Assembly: GCF_039905635.1 (NCBI RefSeq)
Contig: NZ_CP157000.1
Location: 434,001 to 498,000 of the forward strand
Direction: 5' to 3'
DNA: 64,000 nucleotides
Source of the DNA: Microbacterium sp. ProA8
GTDB taxonomy: Bacteria; Actinomycetota; Actinomycetes; Actinomycetales; Microbacteriaceae
The notes under the pieces are model-generated. The model made no database searches. It saw nothing but the letters and a program-made list of their open reading frames with translations, and was not told the DNA's origin. Positions 17,977-26,411 of the stretch are shown piece by piece. The translations under genes were made by a program, and so were the position numbers. The number at the start of each line of letters is the position of its first letter. The stretch's first letter is position 1.

Positions 17977-18643
17977 GGAAGAGCCTCCTGGTGGATCGGG
18001 CGTGGGCCTCCGCCCACGCTTCGGATTGAGGTGCGGTGAGCGCCGGGATGTCGGCGGGGTCGGTGATGGTGGAGATCTCGCTCACGCGGTCTTCGACACC
18101 GCTGCAGAGCTCGACGACCAGCGTGACGAGGTCGAGGGGATCGCACGGCTCGAGCTTGAGCACAGCGGCGGCGGCCGCCTGCATGTCCTCGTACACGACG
18201 AGTCGCGCGAGCTCCAGCGGCGACAGGGCGAGCCCTGCGCCGATGACGCCCAGCACGCACGGTCGCGGGGGCGGTGTCGGTCGGCGCCGCCACGCGGCGA
18301 GGGCCTCGTCTCCGGGCAGCAGCGCCCCGCCGACACGCAGGTAGCCGCGCGCGAGCACCCGTGCGGCATCCCGCTGCGCCCGGCTGGGGGTGCGTGCCGC
18401 CCACGCGGCCTCGACGGCATCGAGGTCGCCGCCCTCGAGCCGCGCATGGCGCGCGACCACAGCAGTGCCCGCCTCGACGAGCGTGGTGGTGGAGGCTCTG
18501 CCGCGCAGCAGTGCCGGAAGATCGGCAGGGCGCACTCCCGCCGTCACCGCCGGTTCCACCCCGGCCGAATGCGTGTGACCGCCCGACGGCAGGCGCGCGT
18601 CGGCCAGGAGCATGGCGGCGGTGGAAGCGGCGAGCGTCGGCAT
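17969..18643 (-). CDS. ureF: Urease accessory protein UreF
   Basis: The 224-residue all-helical protein starts [22 protein letters not shown], with the conserved [11 protein letters not shown] close to UreF's usual P-x-G-x-[FY]-x-HS[GQ]G region. It ends in the family-like TRRLFRA. UreF is the scaffold that recruits UreG to the UreD-urease complex and acts as a fidelity factor. Its ATG shares one base with the ureC stop (TGATG), and its end overlaps ureG. Confidence 0.88.
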   Translation of the reverse strand: MPTLAASTAAMLLADARLPSGGHTHSAGVEPAVTAGVRPADLPALLRGRASTTTLVEAGTAVVARHARLEGGDLDAVEAAWAARTPSRAQRDAARVLARGYLRVGGALLPGDEALAAWRRRPTPPPRPCVLGVIGAGLALSPLELARLVVYEDMQAAAAAVLKLEPCDPLDLVTLVVELCSGVEDRVSEISTITDPADIPALTAPQSEAWAEAHARSTRRLFRA

Positions 18644-20346
18644 CAGAACAGCTGGTAGAGCTGGGCGAGCGGCAACCGCGCTGCGGGTGCCGGCTCGACG
18701 CGGTCGCCGTCGATGGTGATGTCGAAGGTGTCGGGCTGGATGTCGATCCGGGGGAGCGCGTCGTTGTTGCGCATGTCGGCCTTGCCCACCCCCCGCGTCG
18801 ACGCCAGCGGCAGCAGGCGGCGCGTGAGCCCCAGCCGCTCCTCGATCCCCGCGTCCAGTGCCGCCGGCGCGACGAACGACACCGAGAGCGAGCCGCCGAT
18901 CGCGTCCGCGAACGACGGGCGCATCAGCACCGGCTGCGGCGTCGGAATCGAGGCGTTCGGATCGCCGAGCGCCCCCCACACGAGCCCGCCGCCCTTGATG
19001 ACGACGCTGGGGCGGAATCCGAAGAAGCGCGGGTCCCAGAGCACGAGGTCGGCCAGCTTGCCGACCTCGATCGAACCGACCTCGCCGTCGATGCCATGCG
19101 CGATCGCGGGGTTGACGGTGTACTTGGCCACGTACCGGCGGGCGCGCTCGTTGTCGGCGGGCAGCCCTCCGCCGAGAGGGCCGCGACGAGCCTTCATCAC
19201 GTGGGCGACCTGCCAGGTGCGCGTCACCACTTCGCCGATGCGGCCCATCGCCTGGGCGTCGGAGGATGTGATCGAGATGGCGCCCATGTCGTGGAGGATG
19301 TCTTCCGCGGCGATGGTGGTCGCCCGGATGCGGGACTCGGCGAACGCGAGATCCTCGGGCACTCCGGGGTTGAGGTGGTGGCAGACCATCAGCATGTCGA
19401 GATGCTCGGCGACCGTGTTCACCGTGTGCGGCAGGGTCGGGTTCGTCGAACCGGGGATGACGTACGGCAGGCTCGCGATCGACAGGATGTCGGGGGCGTG
19501 GCCGCCGCCCGCTCCTTCGACATGGAAGGCGTGGATGCTGCGCCCCGCGATCGCCGAGATCGTCGACTCGACGAACCCGGCCTCGTTGAGCGAGTCGCTG
19601 TGCAGGGCGACCTGCAGGCCCCACTCCTCGGCCGCGCGGAGGCTGGCATCGATCGCCGCCGGCGTGGAGCCCCAGTCTTCGTGCACCTTGTAGCCGGCGG
19701 CGCCGGCGAGCGCCTGCTCCTCGAACGCCGCGGCCGAGACGGTGTTGCCCTTGCCGAGCAGCAGCACGTTCACCGGGAGCGCGTCGAGCGACCGGTGCAT
19801 CTGCTCGAGATGCCAGGCGCCCGGGGTCACGGTCGTCGCCTTCGAGCCCTCCGACGGCCCCGTCCCGCCACCGACGATCGTCGTGACGCCGGTCGCCAGC
19901 GCCTCGTGGATCTGCGAGGGCGAGAGAAGATGGACGTGGGAATCGATCGCCCCCGCGGTGAGGATCTTGCCTTCGCCCGAGATCACATCGGTCGACGGTC
20001 CGATGACGAGCCGGGGGTCGACGCCGTCGGCGATGTCGGGGTTGCCCGCGCGGCCGATGCCGGCGATGCGGCCGTCACGGATGCCGACATCGGCGCGGAC
20101 GACGCCCCACCAGTCGAGGATCACCGCGTTGGTGATGACCGTGTCGAGCGCTCCGTCGGCCCGCGACAGGGTGCTCTGCGCCATGGACTCGCGGATCGAC
20201 TTGCCGCCGCCGAAGATCGCCTCCTCGCCGCCGACGGTGAGGTCGTCCTCGAGTTCGATCCACAGATCGGTGTCGCCGAGGCGTACCTGGTCGCCGGTGG
20301 TCGGGCCGTAGATCCGCGCGTACCGCTCCCGGTCGATGCGCACCAT
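18643..20346 (-). CDS. ureC: Urease alpha subunit UreC
   Basis: The 567-residue catalytic subunit hydrolyses urea to ammonia and carbamate at a dinuclear nickel site. All ligands are present at the numbering of Sporosarcina pasteurii urease: His 137 and His 139 (DSHVHLLSP), carbamylated Lys 220 (GYKVHEDWG), His 249, His 275 and Asp 363. The mobile-flap Cys 322 is in MVCHHLN. I start at ATG 20346 ([16 protein letters not shown]), which overlaps the ureB stop as TGATG; the longer open frame upstream is not family sequence. It is cytoplasmic and co-transcribed with ureA and ureB. Confidence 0.98.
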   Translation of the reverse strand: MVRIDRERYARIYGPTTGDQVRLGDTDLWIELEDDLTVGGEEAIFGGGKSIRESMAQSTLSRADGALDTVITNAVILDWWGVVRADVGIRDGRIAGIGRAGNPDIADGVDPRLVIGPSTDVISGEGKILTAGAIDSHVHLLSPSQIHEALATGVTTIVGGGTGPSEGSKATTVTPGAWHLEQMHRSLDALPVNVLLLGKGNTVSAAAFEEQALAGAAGYKVHEDWGSTPAAIDASLRAAEEWGLQVALHSDSLNEAGFVESTISAIAGRSIHAFHVEGAGGGHAPDILSIASLPYVIPGSTNPTLPHTVNTVAEHLDMLMVCHHLNPGVPEDLAFAESRIRATTIAAEDILHDMGAISITSSDAQAMGRIGEVVTRTWQVAHVMKARRGPLGGGLPADNERARRYVAKYTVNPAIAHGIDGEVGSIEVGKLADLVLWDPRFFGFRPSVVIKGGGLVWGALGDPNASIPTPQPVLMRPSFADAIGGSLSVSFVAPAALDAGIEERLGLTRRLLPLASTRGVGKADMRNNDALPRIDIQPDTFDITIDGDRVEPAPAARLPLAQLYQLF

Positions 20347-20681
20347 CAGCGGGCTCCCTCGGTCGAGCGCCGCTGGATGCCGGGAACCCGTCGGTGTCCG
20401 CGCAGGGTCACCGCGGCGACGCGCTTGGACGCGCCGGGCTCGAACCGCTCGGACGTCCCCGAGGGGATGTCCAGCCGGAACCCCTCGGCCGCGGAGCGGT
20501 CGAACTCGAGCGCCGCGTTCACGTCGGGCAGGTGGATGTGCGAGCCGATCTGCACGGGCCGATCGCCGGTGTTGAGGATCACGAGCTCGAGGCGCTCGTC
20601 GTCGGCGCGATCCGCGTTGAGTTCGAGCCATCCGGGCCGGACCCGGATGGCGCCGGGTCCGGATGCTGATCCTGATGCCAT
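20346..20681 (-). CDS. ureB: Urease beta subunit UreB
   Basis: The 111-residue product contains [20 protein letters not shown], then [20 protein letters not shown], the two conserved blocks of UreB. The beta subunit is structural and packs against UreC. I start at ATG 20681, 8 bp after the ureA stop. The short linker [17 protein letters not shown] before the family core is normal. Confidence 0.96.
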   Translation of the reverse strand: MASGSASGPGAIRVRPGWLELNADRADDERLELVILNTGDRPVQIGSHIHLPDVNAALEFDRSAAEGFRLDIPSGTSERFEPGASKRVAAVTLRGHRRVPGIQRRSTEGAR

Positions 20682-20689
20682 GGCAGTCC

Positions 20690-20992
20690 TCAATCGATCG
20701 GGTGGTGAAGGGTGACGAGCTTGCGCCCGTCGGGGAACGTCGCCTCGACCTGCACGTCCGCGAGCATGTCGGCCACGCCGTCCATCACATCGCCGCGGCT
20801 GAGGACGGCGCGGCCCTCGGTCATCAGCTGGGCCACTTCCGCGCCGTCGCGAGCGCGCTCGATCACCCAGGTGGACAGCAGCGCGACGGCTTCGGGGTGG
20901 TTGAGCTTGACCCCGCGCTCCTTCCGGTCCCGCGCCACCATTCCCGCGACCGCCAGCAGCAGCTTCTCCGTGTCTGCAGGAGACAGGTGCAT
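20690..20992 (-). CDS. ureA: Urease gamma subunit UreA
   Basis: The 100-residue product begins [20 protein letters not shown] and contains [20 protein letters not shown] and the C-terminal [14 protein letters not shown], all conserved in UreA. It is the first gene of the minus-strand operon ureA-B-C-F-G-D-NiCoT. Its start faces urtA across a 462-bp divergent intergenic region. Confidence 0.97.
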   Translation of the reverse strand: MHLSPADTEKLLLAVAGMVARDRKERGVKLNHPEAVALLSTWVIERARDGAEVAQLMTEGRAVLSRGDVMDGVADMLADVQVEATFPDGRKLVTLHHPID

Positions 20993-21454
20993 CCGAGCTC
21001 CGTCCGTCGTCGATCCGGGCGAACCGCCGCATCTGCTGCCGGTTCGCTGACACCGACTGCGACCTCTGCGCCGCCGCCAGGTGTCAGAAGTCTGCCATCA
21101 ACTTTCACCGGCTGCGCGCGCGCTGATCCGGATGATGAGCGGTACTCGCCCGTGTTTCCTGGCCGGAACGCGCAATCGGCCGGGCGACTGTTTACACGCC
21201 CGATATATGCGAGCAATGGCAATGTAATGCCGTAGCCCCATCGTGGGAGCACCCACAGCAGTCGACGGATTCCTGCCGTCGGCGAGGAGAGGGCCGGATC
21301 GCCGTGAGTGTGACGATCCGCCCGACAAGCACCACGAGCAATGCCTGACCCGGCGAGCCGGCGCATCCAGACGGATCCGCCTCGCGGGCGGTTCGTGCGC
21401 CGGTCGCCCGCCGTTCCGCAACTCGCACCCTGCATTCACGAAACGGAGCACAGC
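20993..21454. promoter_or_regulatory. Divergent ureA/urtA control region
   Basis: This 462-bp stretch has no convincing gene. Its middle (about 21190-21235) is the most AT-rich part of the neighbourhood and is the likely core-promoter zone. A GlnR-like half-site pair lies at 21154-21169, and a weaker one (TTTAC-N6-GATAT) at 21191-21206. The start of urtA is preceded by AAACGGAG. The layout suggests coordinated nitrogen control of uptake and hydrolysis. Confidence 0.5.
21154..21169. promoter_or_regulatory. Candidate GlnR box
   Basis: Read on the minus strand this is GTTCC-N6-GAAAC, matching nine of ten positions of the GlnR pattern GTnAC-N6-GAAAC known from Streptomyces. It lies 162 bp upstream of ureA and about 285 bp upstream of urtA. 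A single pair is weak evidence, and GlnR use in this genus is assumed. Confidence 0.35.
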
Positions 21455-22756
21455 ATGATCACAACGAGCAGGAAGCGCCTCAGGGCGATCCTGGCAGCGG
21501 GGGCGCTCGCGACGAGCGCCGCGCTGGTTCTCTCCGGCTGCGGCAGTCGCGCCGGCGACGCCGCCCCGGCCGAATCGGAGTCGGCCGCAGCCAGCTGCGT
21601 CGACACCTCCGGCGACACCATCAAGCTCGGCTTCCTGAACTCCCTCACCGGGGGAATGGCCATCTCGGAGAAGACGGTGTCCAACGTCCTGCACATGGCG
21701 GCGGACGAGATCAACGCCGACGGCGGCATCCTCGGCAAGCAGATCGAGTACGTCCAGGAGGACGGCGCCACCGACTGGCCGACCTTCGCCGAGAAGACGG
21801 AGAAGCTGCTCACCCAGGACTGCGTCGCCGCGATCTTCGGCGGCTGGACCTCGTCCTCGCGCAAGGCCGTCAAGCCGGTCGTCGAGGAGCACAACGGACT
21901 GTTCTTCTACCCCGTGCAGTACGAGGGCCTCGAGTCGTCGCCCAACATTTACTACACGGGCGCGACGACCAACCAGCAGATCATCCCGGCGATGGACTTC
22001 CTCGCGGCCCAGGGGGTCGAGAAGCTGTTCCTGGCGGGTTCGGACTACGTCTTCCCGCGCACGGCGAACGCCATCATCAAGCTGTACGCCGCTGAGCTCG
22101 GCATCGAGATCGTCGGTGAGGAGTACGTGCCGCTCGACAAGGACGACTGGACCACACAGGTGGCGAAGATCGTCGAGGCCGAGCCCGACTTCGTCTTCAA
22201 CACCATCAACGGGTCTTCGAACGTCGGCTTCGTGAAGGCCTACTACGAGGCGGGCCTCACCCCCGAGACCACCCCGATCATCTCGGTGTCGATCGCCGAG
22301 GAAGAGGCGCCGGCGATGGGGCACGAGGTCACCGGCAACTACGCATCGTGGAACTACTTCCAGTCGCTCGACACACCGAACAACCCGGCGTTCATCGAGG
22401 CCTGGAAGGCCTACCCGGGCAGCAGCGGTGTGACGTCCGACCCGATGGAGGCCGCGTACATCTCGATGTACCTCTACAAGGAGCTGGTCGAGAAGGCGGG
22501 ATCCTTCGATGTCGACGCGGTGAACGAAGCCGCCGCGGAAGGCGGGATCACCGTGGACGCGCCGGAGGGCGTCGTCACGCTCGACGGTGAGAGCCATCAC
22601 ATCTCGAAGCCGGGTCACATCGGCAAGATCAACGCCGAGAACCAGTTCGACATCGTCTGGGAGTCCGACGAGTTCATCGAACCCGACCCGTACCTCTACG
22701 GCTACGACTGGTTCCCCGAGGACATCCGCAAGTCGCTCGTCGCCGCCGCGGGCTGA
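21455..22756 (+). CDS. urtA: Urea ABC transporter substrate-binding lipoprotein UrtA
   Basis: The 433-residue precursor has a signal peptide ending in lipobox LVLSGCGS, then the type I periplasmic-binding fold: IKLGFLNSLTGGMAISEKTV, ADEINADGGILGKQIEYVQE, GGWTSSSRKAVKPV and FYPVQYEGLESSPNI. This is the UrtA/FmdD-type pattern rather than branched-chain amino-acid LivJ. It captures urea outside the membrane for UrtBCDE. I start at ATG 21455 behind AAACGGAG. It faces the urease operon, which settles the substrate with good confidence. Confidence 0.95.
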   Translation: MITTSRKRLRAILAAGALATSAALVLSGCGSRAGDAAPAESESAAASCVDTSGDTIKLGFLNSLTGGMAISEKTVSNVLHMAADEINADGGILGKQIEYVQEDGATDWPTFAEKTEKLLTQDCVAAIFGGWTSSSRKAVKPVVEEHNGLFFYPVQYEGLESSPNIYYTGATTNQQIIPAMDFLAAQGVEKLFLAGSDYVFPRTANAIIKLYAAELGIEIVGEEYVPLDKDDWTTQVAKIVEAEPDFVFNTINGSSNVGFVKAYYEAGLTPETTPIISVSIAEEEAPAMGHEVTGNYASWNYFQSLDTPNNPAFIEAWKAYPGSSGVTSDPMEAAYISMYLYKELVEKAGSFDVDAVNEAAAEGGITVDAPEGVVTLDGESHHISKPGHIGKINAENQFDIVWESDEFIEPDPYLYGYDWFPEDIRKSLVAAAG

Positions 22757-22768
22757 GCCTGCACTGAC

Positions 22769-22804
22769 GCGGGGTCCCGTGCCCCTCACGGCACGGGACC
22801 CCGC
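22769..22804. terminator. Intercistronic hairpin between urtA and urtB
   Basis: A perfect 15-bp inverted repeat (22769-22783 with 22790-22804, 6-nt loop) lies 12 bp after the urtA stop and 43 bp before urtB. In binding-protein operons such hairpins act as partial terminators or mRNA stabilisers that raise the yield of the binding protein over the permease. Confidence 0.8.
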
Positions 22805-22847
22805 GCACCGTCCTCACATCTCGATCCGCACAGAAGGGAGACCGCAC

Positions 22848-23732
22848 ATGGATGCACTCATACCGCCGCTGCTGAACGGCACCGCACTGGGTGCGCTGCT
22901 GCTGCTGGCCGCCCTCGGCCTCACGCTCACCTTCGGTCAGATGGGGGTGATCAACATGGCGCACGGCGAGTTCATCATGGCCGGAGCCTTCGTCGCCTAC
23001 CTGACCCAGCTCGTCATCCCCGACAGCAACATCTCCATCCCGGTGGCGCTGCCCCTGGCCTTCCTCATCGCCGGCCTCCTCGGGCTGCTGCTGGAGGTGA
23101 GCATCATCCAGTGGATGTATCGCAGACCTCTCGACACCCTGCTCGTCACGGTCGGCGTGGCGCTGATCCTGCAGCAGGCCGCGCTCCAGATCTTCCCCGC
23201 CCAGGGCGTCCCGGTGGAGAACCCCGGGTGGCTCCAGGGCCAGATCGACGTCTTCGGCTACGCGTGGCCCCTCCGCCAGGCGTTCACCATCGCACTCGCG
23301 GGAGTCTGCGTCGCGATCCTGGCCGCCTGGCTCAAGTTCACGTCCTTCGGTCGCCGCATCCGTGCGACCGTCCAGAATCGCGACCTCGCCGAGACGGTCG
23401 GCATCCGCACCCGCCGGGTCGACCGTCTCACGTTCTTCGTCGGGTCGGGGCTTGCCGGGGTGGCCGGCGTGGCAGCCTCCCTCATCGGCGGCACGAACTC
23501 CCAGATGGGCGTCCAGTACATCATTCCGGCGTTCCTGGTGGTGGTCGTCGGCGGCATCGGGCAGATCAAGGGCACCGTCATCGCGGCACTGGGCATCGGG
23601 ATCGCCATGGCGCTCTTCGCCGACTGGACGACGGGCAGCCTCGCACAGGTGCTCGCCTTCATCCTGGTCGTGATCTTCCTGCAGATCCGCCCCCAGGGCC
23701 TGTTCACCGTCCGCACGAGGGGGCTCGCATGA
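22848..23732 (+). CDS. urtB: Urea ABC transporter permease UrtB
   Basis: The 294-residue product has about eight hydrophobic helices and the LivH-type permease motifs LTFGQMGVINMAHGEFIMAG and, near the C-terminus, VVVGGIGQIKGTVIAA. It forms the membrane channel with UrtC. I start at ATG 22848 behind AGAAGGGAG. Its stop overlaps the urtC start as ATGA. Confidence 0.94.
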   Translation: MDALIPPLLNGTALGALLLLAALGLTLTFGQMGVINMAHGEFIMAGAFVAYLTQLVIPDSNISIPVALPLAFLIAGLLGLLLEVSIIQWMYRRPLDTLLVTVGVALILQQAALQIFPAQGVPVENPGWLQGQIDVFGYAWPLRQAFTIALAGVCVAILAAWLKFTSFGRRIRATVQNRDLAETVGIRTRRVDRLTFFVGSGLAGVAGVAASLIGGTNSQMGVQYIIPAFLVVVVGGIGQIKGTVIAALGIGIAMALFADWTTGSLAQVLAFILVVIFLQIRPQGLFTVRTRGLA

Positions 23733-24832
23733 CCATGCTCACCAAGATGAAGCCGTGGGCGTCCCTCATCGGCATCGGCGTGTTCGCGATCCTGCTGCTC
23801 GCCGTCGCTCCGGCGGTGCTGTCGATGCACTGGGTCGGCAACCTCGGCAAGTACTGCGCGTGGGCGATCGTGGCCGTCGGCATCGGCCTCGCCTGGGGAC
23901 GCGGCGGCATGCTCGTGATGGGTCAGGGCGTCTTCTTCGGGCTCGGTGCGTACGCGATGGCGATGCATCTCACCCTGGAGTCGTCGGGACCTGGTGCGAC
24001 GCCGACGTTCATGATCCTGTACGACCCGCTCGCGCCGGTTCCCGTGTTCTGGGAGCCGTTCCGCAGCGAGTGGTTCACAGTGCTGGCGATCGTCCTGCTA
24101 CCGGTGATCGTGGCGGGCGTGCTGGGCTACGCGCTCTTCAAACGCCGGGTGAAGGGCGCGTACTTCGCGATCCTCACCCAGGCGCTCGCGGTGGCGCTCG
24201 CCGTCTTCATCAGCTCGACGATCCGCGAGACCGGCGGCGACACAGGACTGAGCGGCTTCAAGTACTTCTTCGGGTACGTCCTGAACGACGACGCGAACAA
24301 GATGATGATCTACATGATCACGGCTGGGCTCCTCATCGTGTGCATGCTGGTGGCGTGGCAGCTGTATCGCAGCCGGTTCGGTGAGCTGCTGCTCGCGACG
24401 CGGGATGCCGAGGACCGCGTCCGCTTCCTCGGCTACGACCCCGCGAACATCAAGCTCGTCGCCTTCGTCATCGCGGCGGTGATGGCCAGCATCGGCGGGG
24501 CCATGTTCGTCCCGCTCGTCGGCATCATCACTCCGCAAGAGATCGGGGCCTCGGCATCCATCCTGATGATCGCCGGCGTGGCACTGGGAGGCCGGGCCTC
24601 CCTCTTCGGCCCGGTGCTGGGTGCGATGGCGATCGGGTGGGGACAGTCGAGCCTCGCCTCGAGCTGGCCCGAGGGATGGATCTACATCCTCGGCCTGGTG
24701 TTCATCCTGGTGACCCTCTTCCTGCCGAACGGATTGTCCTCGCTGTTCGGCAGGATGAAGACCGTCGTGGTGCGCGGCAGGGCCGAAAAGCCCGTGCTGC
24801 GAGCGCGCGCTGAGCCGGAGGTGTCGGCATGA
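23729..24832 (+). CDS. urtC: Urea ABC transporter permease UrtC
   Basis: The 367-residue product has about ten membrane helices with the LivM-type features AWGRGGMLVMGQGVFFGLGA, RETGGDTGLSGFKY and the EAA-like AEDRVRFLGYDPANIKLVAF. UrtB and UrtC form the heterodimeric pore. It begins inside the urtB stop (ATGA) and its own stop overlaps the urtD start (ATGA), so the operon is tightly coupled. Confidence 0.94.
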   Translation: MTMLTKMKPWASLIGIGVFAILLLAVAPAVLSMHWVGNLGKYCAWAIVAVGIGLAWGRGGMLVMGQGVFFGLGAYAMAMHLTLESSGPGATPTFMILYDPLAPVPVFWEPFRSEWFTVLAIVLLPVIVAGVLGYALFKRRVKGAYFAILTQALAVALAVFISSTIRETGGDTGLSGFKYFFGYVLNDDANKMMIYMITAGLLIVCMLVAWQLYRSRFGELLLATRDAEDRVRFLGYDPANIKLVAFVIAAVMASIGGAMFVPLVGIITPQEIGASASILMIAGVALGGRASLFGPVLGAMAIGWGQSSLASSWPEGWIYILGLVFILVTLFLPNGLSSLFGRMKTVVVRGRAEKPVLRARAEPEVSA

Positions 24833-25650
24833 GCGCTGAGGGAGCGGCCGGTGCGGCCACCCGATCGGGCGAGCTGCTGGCGCCGGAGCCCGAGACATCC
24901 GTGAACGTGTCCAATCTCACGGTGACCTTCGACGGGTTCAAGGCCGTCGACGACGTCAGCCTGCTGATGCTCAAGGGCCAGGTGCACTTCCTGATCGGCC
25001 CGAACGGTGCGGGGAAGACGACGCTCGTCGACGCGCTGACCGGACTTGTCCCGTCGACGGGGACAGCGGTCTACAACGGCATGAACCTGCTGTCGATGAA
25101 GACGAACAAGATCATCCGGGCGGGAGTCGGCCGCACGTTCCAGACCGCGGCCGTCTTCGACGAGCTCTCGGTGCTGCAGAATCTCGACATCGCCGGCGGG
25201 CTGCACCGCAAGGCGTGGGGGCTTCCGCTCATCCGCCGCGGGGTTCCCGACTACGTCGAGTCGGCGCTGGAGACGATCGGACTGAGCGACCTGCGAGACA
25301 AGCCGGCCGGCATCCTCGCCCACGGCCAGAAGCAGTGGCTCGAGATCGGGATGCTGCTCGTGCAGGACGCGCAGGTGATGTTCCTCGATGAACCCGTCGC
25401 CGGCATGAACGCCGACGAGCGGGACGAGACCGGACAGCTGCTGCGTCGCATCGGCGACGAGCGCACCATCATCGTCATCGAGCACGACATGGACTTCGTG
25501 CGCAGCTACGCCGAATGGGTGACCGTGATGCACACCGGCAAGCTGCTGACCGCGGGCACGGTCGAGCAGGTTCAGGCCGACAAGCGCGTCCAGGAGGTCT
25601 ACCTCGGATCGGCTGCCGATGCGGCCGCGGAAGGCGAAGGAGGTCACTGA
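24829..25650 (+). CDS. urtD: Urea ABC transporter ATPase UrtD
   Basis: The 273-residue product has Walker A GPNGAGKTT, signature AHGQKQWLEIG in place of LSGGQ, Walker B VMFLDEP and the switch His in VIEHDMDFV. The AHGQ-type signature is characteristic of UrtD. A 25-residue N-terminal extension (MSAEGAAGAATRSGELLAPE) precedes the domain. It couples ATP hydrolysis to urea import with UrtE. Confidence 0.94.
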   Translation: MSAEGAAGAATRSGELLAPEPETSVNVSNLTVTFDGFKAVDDVSLLMLKGQVHFLIGPNGAGKTTLVDALTGLVPSTGTAVYNGMNLLSMKTNKIIRAGVGRTFQTAAVFDELSVLQNLDIAGGLHRKAWGLPLIRRGVPDYVESALETIGLSDLRDKPAGILAHGQKQWLEIGMLLVQDAQVMFLDEPVAGMNADERDETGQLLRRIGDERTIIVIEHDMDFVRSYAEWVTVMHTGKLLTAGTVEQVQADKRVQEVYLGSAADAAAEGEGGH

Positions 25651-26330
25651 TGCTCGAGATCACAGGGGTCACGGCCGGGTACGGCCGCACCAAGGTGCTC
25701 CACGATGTCACGGTGCGCATTCCGCAGGGGCAGGCTGTCTCGGTCATGGGGCACAACGGCGCCGGCAAGACGTCGCTCCTCCGCGTCGCCACCGGACTGA
25801 TCCCGGTGATGACCGGTCGCGTCCTCATCGACGGCGAGGACGTCACACGGATGCCGCCCTCCAAGCGGGTGCAGAGAGGGCTCGGCTACGTCCCGCAGGG
25901 GCAGCAGTCGTTCCCGCAGATGACGACGCTCGAGAACCTGCAGCTGGTGGCGAGGCGCCAGTCCGACATCGACGAGGTGTTCGACCTCTTCCCGGTTCTC
26001 AAGGAGCTGCTGGGCCGGCGTGCCGGTCTGCTCTCCGGAGGTCAGCGACAGCAGCTCGCGATCGCGCGCACGCTGCTCACCAAGCCCAAGCTTCTTGTGC
26101 TGGACGAGCCGACGGAGGGCATCCAGCCGAACATCGTCGCCGACATCGAGCGCGTCATCATCGACCTCACCCGGCGCGGCGACCTGTCCGTGCTCCTCGT
26201 CGAGCAGCACGTCGGATTCGCACTGCGTTCCACCGACACCTTCTACGTGCTGCAGTCCGGCCGGATCACCATGACGGGCGACGGGGGAGCGGCCGCCATC
26301 GACACCGTGCGCCACGCGATGGCGATCTGA
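25650..26330 (+). CDS. urtE: Urea ABC transporter ATPase UrtE
   Basis: The 226-residue product begins MLEITGVTAGYGRTKVLHDV at ATG 25650, which overlaps the urtD stop (TGATG) behind GGCGAAGGAGG. It carries Walker A GHNGAGKTS, signature LSGGQRQQLAIAR, Walker B LLVLDEPTEGIQPNIV and LVEQHVGFA, as in UrtE/LivF proteins. It completes the urt operon. Confidence 0.94.
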   Translation: MLEITGVTAGYGRTKVLHDVTVRIPQGQAVSVMGHNGAGKTSLLRVATGLIPVMTGRVLIDGEDVTRMPPSKRVQRGLGYVPQGQQSFPQMTTLENLQLVARRQSDIDEVFDLFPVLKELLGRRAGLLSGGQRQQLAIARTLLTKPKLLVLDEPTEGIQPNIVADIERVIIDLTRRGDLSVLLVEQHVGFALRSTDTFYVLQSGRITMTGDGGAAAIDTVRHAMAI

Positions 26331-26411
26331 TCCAGATCGATTCGCTGCGGCAACGCGGACGAAACACGCCTCCGGCATGATCCAGACATCGTGGACGTGC
26401 GGGAGGTGACA

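Noticed and set aside
18274..20715. An 813-codon plus-strand open frame across ureF and ureC
   Set aside because: It is Arg/His-rich shadow sequence opposite a clearly real urease gene.
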